In this document: piece after piece, positions 30,762 to 33,217 of the stretch
Position numbering within the stretch: the stretch's first letter is position 1
How the letters are laid out: each line of letters begins with the position of its first letter
From: Hyphomonas sp.
Lineage (GTDB): Bacteria; Pseudomonadota; Alphaproteobacteria; Caulobacterales; Hyphomonadaceae
Length of the DNA stretch: 33,217 bases
Direction: 5' to 3'
Assembly: GCF_016125515.1 (NCBI RefSeq)
Contig: NZ_WGLO01000022.1
Location: 1 to 33,217 of the forward strand
Notes under the pieces: model-generated
What the model saw: the letters and a program-made list of their open reading frames with translations, nothing else
Told to the model about the DNA's origin: nothing
The model's database searches: none
Translations under genes and position numbers: made by a program

Positions 30762-31165
30762 GCGAGACCGATTCGGAAAAGAAACCGCTCGGCCCGCCAT
30801 CCGATTCGCTTATGTGGGGCCGGTTCATCGCAATCCTGACGATTGCGGGCGGTGCGTTCGCATGGTTCGCCGCGAATTATGAGGCCATCAAGCCGGCGCT
30901 TGAAAGCCCGGCTTTCCTGATTGTCGTGATGGTCTCGACCTACGGCCTCGGCGGCGCCTCTGCCTATTGGGTGGTCGCTCGACCCCTCGAAAAACGGCTC
31001 AATGCGGCGGAGCGGGTGATCAACGGTCTGCGGCTCGATGATCGTGCCACACGCGACAAGGTCGCTGATCTCAAGGTCACCGTTGCACGGCTCGAAACTC
31101 AGCTCGCCCTTATGACGCAATCCTCTGCCGGTGCGCCGGCTGACCTGAACAAAGGAAACGCCTGA
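30758..31165 (+). CDS. Holin-like membrane protein with C-terminal coiled coil
   Basis: 135 residues with GTG start (GTGA overlap). Two transmembrane segments are evident: FIAILTIAGGAFAWFAANY (~23-41) and AFLIVVMVSTYGLGGASAYW (~52-71). The rest is a charged coiled coil (LEKRLNAAERVINGLRL ... VARLETQLALM). Two TM helices followed by a coiled coil fits a class II-type holin or an inner-membrane spanin component. It lies next to the endolysin and lipoprotein, so a membrane-lesion function is likely. The exact subtype is uncertain. Confidence 0.65.
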   Translation: MSETDSEKKPLGPPSDSLMWGRFIAILTIAGGAFAWFAANYEAIKPALESPAFLIVVMVSTYGLGGASAYWVVARPLEKRLNAAERVINGLRLDDRATRDKVADLKVTVARLETQLALMTQSSAGAPADLNKGNA

Positions 31166-32238
31166 TGTTCCGTTCCCTGACGGCCGCGCTCGCGCTCGGC
31201 CTGGCCCTGATCCTTGCGCCGCCGGCCAAGGCGCAGCCGGCCGACCCGCAAATGACCGAGCTTCTGCAGAGCCTCGCCGAGGCGGTCGCGGCCATCGAGC
31301 CGGACCCGGCAGAGGTCGAGGCCCTGACCGTCAAGGTGGCGGCGCTTGAGGCCGAGCTGACCGCCACGCGCGCGCAGCTCGCCAGCCTTGAGACCGGCCG
31401 CGCCGAGCGCCTCGCCGAGGCGCAGCGCCTTTGGCGCCAGCTCGGCACTTTCCTGATGGCCGAGCCGCATGTCATCGATCCGCCGGCCGATCCGGGCCTC
31501 ACGAAATTCTCGGCCGCCGAGGTCATCCGGCACAATTACGCGGCCTCGCTCTGGCATCCCATTGAGGGCTACCAGTCAAAAATGGAGCCGGGGTGGACGT
31601 TCGATTTCGGCGCTGTGCAGGTGCAGCCGGATGGCTCGCTGCTGCACCGCCTGACCAATACGGCCGCCGCGTCGATCAAGTGGGAAGGCGAGAAACGGCT
31701 CAAGAAAACGCGCGGCCTCTACCAAGTCCGGGCAACATTTGAGGCGCGACCTGGGGTCATCGCCGCGCCCGTCTGGCTCTATTCCGAAGGCTGGCGCGAG
31801 GGCGGCCATGAACTCGACATCGAGATCATGGACGGCCGCATCGAGTATAACCTGCACACCGCAAGCGGCGCCGGCTTCAACATGCGCTCGGTCGAGAAAG
31901 ACCTCGGCGGGCATGTCGTGGATTACTTCATCGACCGCCGGGACAATGACCGCATTGTCATGCGCGTTGTCAGCCTTACCGATGGCTGGACCGATGAGCT
32001 GGTGATCACGCCGGCGCAAATTGCGGCGTGGAAAGCGGCCGGCAATGCGCCGGCCGATCTCAAGCCGATTCCCTCGGATGCCGAGATGTTCCCGGCAACC
32101 GAGCTTTGGGTCGCCAATCAGCAATGGGGTCTCGACCCTTGGAATGGCGACCTGACCCCGTGGTCTGGCAAGTGGGTGCCGCTGCCGGCAGGCGAGGCCG
32201 TCGATATGCTGATCATCGGTTATCGTTTCACACACTGA
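31165..32238 (+). CDS. Secreted GH16-like glycosidase with N-terminal coiled coil
   Basis: 357 residues. Residues 1-23 (SLTAALALGLALILAPPAKA) are a Sec signal with an AKA cleavage site. Residues ~30-95 form a Glu/Ala coiled coil. From ~125 a beta-rich domain follows: RGLYQVRATFEARPGVIAAP (~183-202), VWLYSEGWREGGHELDIEIMDG (within 203-224) and then EYNLHT. GHELDIE contains the ExDxE active-site motif (Glu216, Asp218, Glu220) of glycoside hydrolase family 16 (beta-glucanases, agarases, laminarinases), preceded by the usual AfWl strand. The C-terminus (MLIIGYRFTH) is the expected closing strand. It should act outside the cytoplasm on a beta-glucan or capsule/peptidoglycan-linked glycan. The substrate is not predictable. 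Confidence 0.72.
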   Translation: MFRSLTAALALGLALILAPPAKAQPADPQMTELLQSLAEAVAAIEPDPAEVEALTVKVAALEAELTATRAQLASLETGRAERLAEAQRLWRQLGTFLMAEPHVIDPPADPGLTKFSAAEVIRHNYAASLWHPIEGYQSKMEPGWTFDFGAVQVQPDGSLLHRLTNTAAASIKWEGEKRLKKTRGLYQVRATFEARPGVIAAPVWLYSEGWREGGHELDIEIMDGRIEYNLHTASGAGFNMRSVEKDLGGHVVDYFIDRRDNDRIVMRVVSLTDGWTDELVITPAQIAAWKAAGNAPADLKPIPSDAEMFPATELWVANQQWGLDPWNGDLTPWSGKWVPLPAGEAVDMLIIGYRFTH

Positions 32239-32243
32239 GCATT

Positions 32244-32264
32244 GCCCGGCGTCCGGCACCGGGC
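32244..32264 (+). terminator. Hairpin after the GH16-like gene
   Basis: GCCCGG (32244-32249) pairs with CCGGGC (32259-32264) over a 9-nt loop in the 60-bp gap before the last phage gene. The arms are the same as at 16326-16347. No T-run follows. Confidence 0.35.
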
Positions 32265-32298
32265 GCCATCCCCTCAAGCCTGAAAAGGAAAATCAGAG

Positions 32299-32883
32299 AT
32301 GACTTTCGAGGAAACCGGCCGGCGCATTGACACGCTGGTGAATGACGCAAAACGCCACGCCGCCGAGCGCGATGCCAACGCGATGGCAGCCGTGAAAAGC
32401 GAGCAGGCGCGCATCGAGACCGAGCGCCAGCTGGTCGAGGCCTATGACGCGCAAAAGAGCGCCTATGATGAGGTCGCCAAGTTCATCGCCAATCTCGCGC
32501 CGCTGCCGCGCATGGTCACTGACACGGCGGCCGCACAGGCTGAGGCCGAGGCGAAGGCTCAGGCCGAAGCTGAGGCCAAGGCGCGGGCCGATGCTGCGGC
32601 CGAGGCCGAAGCGAAGGCGCGAGCTGAGGCTGAGGCGGATGCTGCGGCACGGGCTGCGGCAGAGGCCGAGGCCGAAGCGAAGGCGCGAGCTGAGGCTGAG
32701 GCGGATGCTGCGGCACGGGCTGCGGCAGAGGCCGAGGCGAAGCCTGCGGCAGACGCGCCGGCGCCCGTTGCCGAAACGCCAGCGCCAGAGCCAGCGGTCC
32801 CGGCCACCGAGACCGAGCAGGCCGCGCCGCAATCCGACGCGCCCGTTGTGGCCGACTTTGTCCGGCCCGTTGATAACGGCTGA
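32299..32883 (+). CDS. Ala/Glu-rich repeat protein, last prophage gene
   Basis: 194 residues. Residues 1-70 are a helical head (MTFEETGRRIDTLVNDAKRH). Residues ~76-150 are an almost pure Ala/Glu/Lys/Arg helix with exact 22-residue repeats (units of the EAEAKARAEAEADAAARAAA kind), reminiscent of TolA domain II-like linkers. A Pro-rich tail follows (PAPVAETPAPEPAVPA). The long single helix suggests a rod or spacer, perhaps reaching through the periplasm, but no signal peptide or membrane anchor is seen. Function is unknown. AAAAGGAAAA precedes the ATG. Confidence 0.6.
   Translation: MTFEETGRRIDTLVNDAKRHAAERDANAMAAVKSEQARIETERQLVEAYDAQKSAYDEVAKFIANLAPLPRMVTDTAAAQAEAEAKAQAEAEAKARADAAAEAEAKARAEAEADAAARAAAEAEAEAKARAEAEADAAARAAAEAEAKPAADAPAPVAETPAPEPAVPATETEQAAPQSDAPVVADFVRPVDNG
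32602..32733. repeat. Perfect 66-bp tandem duplication
   Basis: Copies at 32602-32667 and 32668-32733 are identical over 66 bp (22 codons) in the Ala/Glu-rich gene. Exact identity including third codon positions implies recent duplication or ongoing slippage; the surrounding repeats at ~32536-32601 are degenerate relatives. Confidence 0.8.
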
Positions 32884-32905
32884 CCGTCAGGCCGCGATCC
32901 GGTAG

Positions 32906-32920
32906 GCGAACCCGGTTCGC
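32906..32920. promoter_or_regulatory. Dispersed 15-bp palindrome, copy 5
   Basis: GCGAACCCGGTTCGC, perfect palindrome with central C, in non-coding sequence 22 bp after the last phage stop and directly before the hairpins at 32928 and 32950. Confidence 0.6.
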
Positions 32921-32927
32921 TGGCGAG

Positions 32928-32987
32928 GGGTGCGCGTTCCCGCACCCAAATAAGCCCCTGATTTCCGAAAGGATTTCGGGGGCTTAT
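32928..32987 (+). terminator. Two consecutive hairpins ending the prophage operon
   Basis: First hairpin: GGGTGCG (32928-32934) with CGCACCC (32941-32947), 6-nt loop. Second: ATAAGCCCC (32950-32958) with GGGGCTTAT (32979-32987), enclosing the smaller stem CCGAAA/TTTCGG. CCTCTTTGG follows the second. Together they look like the transcription terminator of the rightward operon. The rest of the stretch to 33069 (ATTTTTCGATTTGG, direct repeat TTGGAAGC at 33016 and 33031, small ACGCG/CGCGT hairpin) contains no recognised gene. Confidence 0.65.
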
Positions 32988-33069
32988 CCTCTTTGGGGCT
33001 TGGCCCATTTTTCGATTTGGAAGCATATTGGAAGCGGCTCACGCGCTTTCGCGTAAGCGGTGCGGGTAG

Positions 33070-33217
33070 TGTCCAGAGAGGTGGCTCGGTTTGTCTGAAC
33101 AGAATCCGGTCGCTGGATAAGTGGATTTCTGCCCTTCGGGTTATGCCGCAACCGGGATTGGTTGGAGCGCTTTGAAGTAGGCCTGATCCGGCGTCTGCCG
33201 GTCAAGCGATGAGTGCG
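33070..33217 (-). mobile_element. End of an IS3-family insertion sequence (partial)
   Basis: An IS3-type transposase C-terminus (33141-33217, minus strand) is followed outwards by about 70 bp ending in TGTCCAGAGAGGTGGCTC at 33070-33087. TG at the tip and this distance from the transposase stop fit an IS3-family terminal inverted repeat. The opposite end and target duplication are outside the window. Confidence 0.65.
33141..33217 (-). CDS. IS3-family transposase OrfB, C-terminal end only
   Basis: Read on the minus strand, the window's last bases encode HSSLDRQ followed by TPDQAYFKALQPIPVAA and a stop (33143-33141). This is the very conserved C-terminal tail of IS3-group OrfB transposases (H..L...TP.q.y). 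Only 24 residues are inside the window; the DDE catalytic core lies to the right. The element belongs to the host or invaded the prophage edge. Confidence 0.8.
   Translation of the reverse strand, partial: HSSLDRQTPDQAYFKALQPIPVAA

Noticed and set aside
32988..33069. Possible tRNA or attachment site in the tail end of the prophage
   Set aside because: No cloverleaf or T-loop signature and no repeat of this sequence elsewhere in the window was found.

Overview
The window is a GC-rich (roughly two-thirds G+C) prophage with siphovirus (HK97/lambda-like) architecture, bracketed by insertion-sequence ends. The host is probably an alphaproteobacterium. This is inferred from base composition and GAT-rich Asp codon use, a small phage protein with a GcrA-like Cys/His motif, a tail assembly chaperone resembling the gene-transfer-agent family, and the IS21-like and IS3-like flanks. 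I cannot name the species. Almost everything is on the + strand, and most gene boundaries are ATGA, GTGA or TGATG overlaps, as in a tightly coupled phage operon.

Layout. 1-140: end of an IS21-like element, which truncates the first phage gene. 141-7474: early/replication region, with a small membrane protein, an N6-adenine-type DNA methyltransferase, an ASCH-like protein, an HTH plus GcrA-like Cys/His protein, a stand-alone CHC2-like zinc ribbon, a complete DnaN sliding clamp, a frameshifted coiled-coil gene, one small minus-strand gene, an SNase-like lipoprotein, and an HTH replication-initiator-like gene carrying three tandem iterons beside an AT-rich stretch (candidate origin), followed by an unrecognised gene. 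7697-13658: packaging and head (HNH, TerS, TerL, portal, prohead protease, major capsid). 13740-16298: head-tail connectors and tail completion. 16374-25817: tail tube, chaperones G/GT made by -1 frameshifting at GGGAAAG, tape measure, DUF1833-like, NlpC/P60-like, TipJ/J-like host-specificity protein and accessory tail proteins. 25866-28994: large tail fibre/tailspike. 28984-32883: lysis and accessory cassette, with a TIGR02594-type endolysin, a lipoprotein, a small alpha-helical protein, a stand-alone OmpR-like winged helix, a holin-like membrane protein, a secreted GH16-like glycosidase and an Ala/Glu-rich repeat protein. 32884-33069: hairpins and a likely terminator. 33070-33217: end of an IS3-family element.

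How it works together. The early genes look like a replication takeover module: an initiator acts at iterons inside its own gene, and a phage clamp and primase-type zinc ribbon bias host replication to the phage. The head and tail genes follow the canonical order and each essential siphovirus morphogenesis function has a candidate. Lysis would combine endolysin, holin-like protein and lipoprotein, with the GH16-like enzyme perhaps degrading envelope or capsule glucan. No integrase, repressor or excisionase is visible, so these are either outside the window or lost to the flanking insertion sequences.

The most notable signals are: five perfect copies and one near-perfect copy of a 15-bp palindrome, GCGAACC(C/G)GGTTCGC, scattered through the prophage mostly near gene ends (stoperator-like); the iterons read in two different frames by the same gene; the lambda-type frameshift site; near-complete absence of CTCGAG against dozens of CTTGAG; a GH16-like secreted enzyme in the lysis cassette; and a tailspike/endolysin block with distinct codon use.
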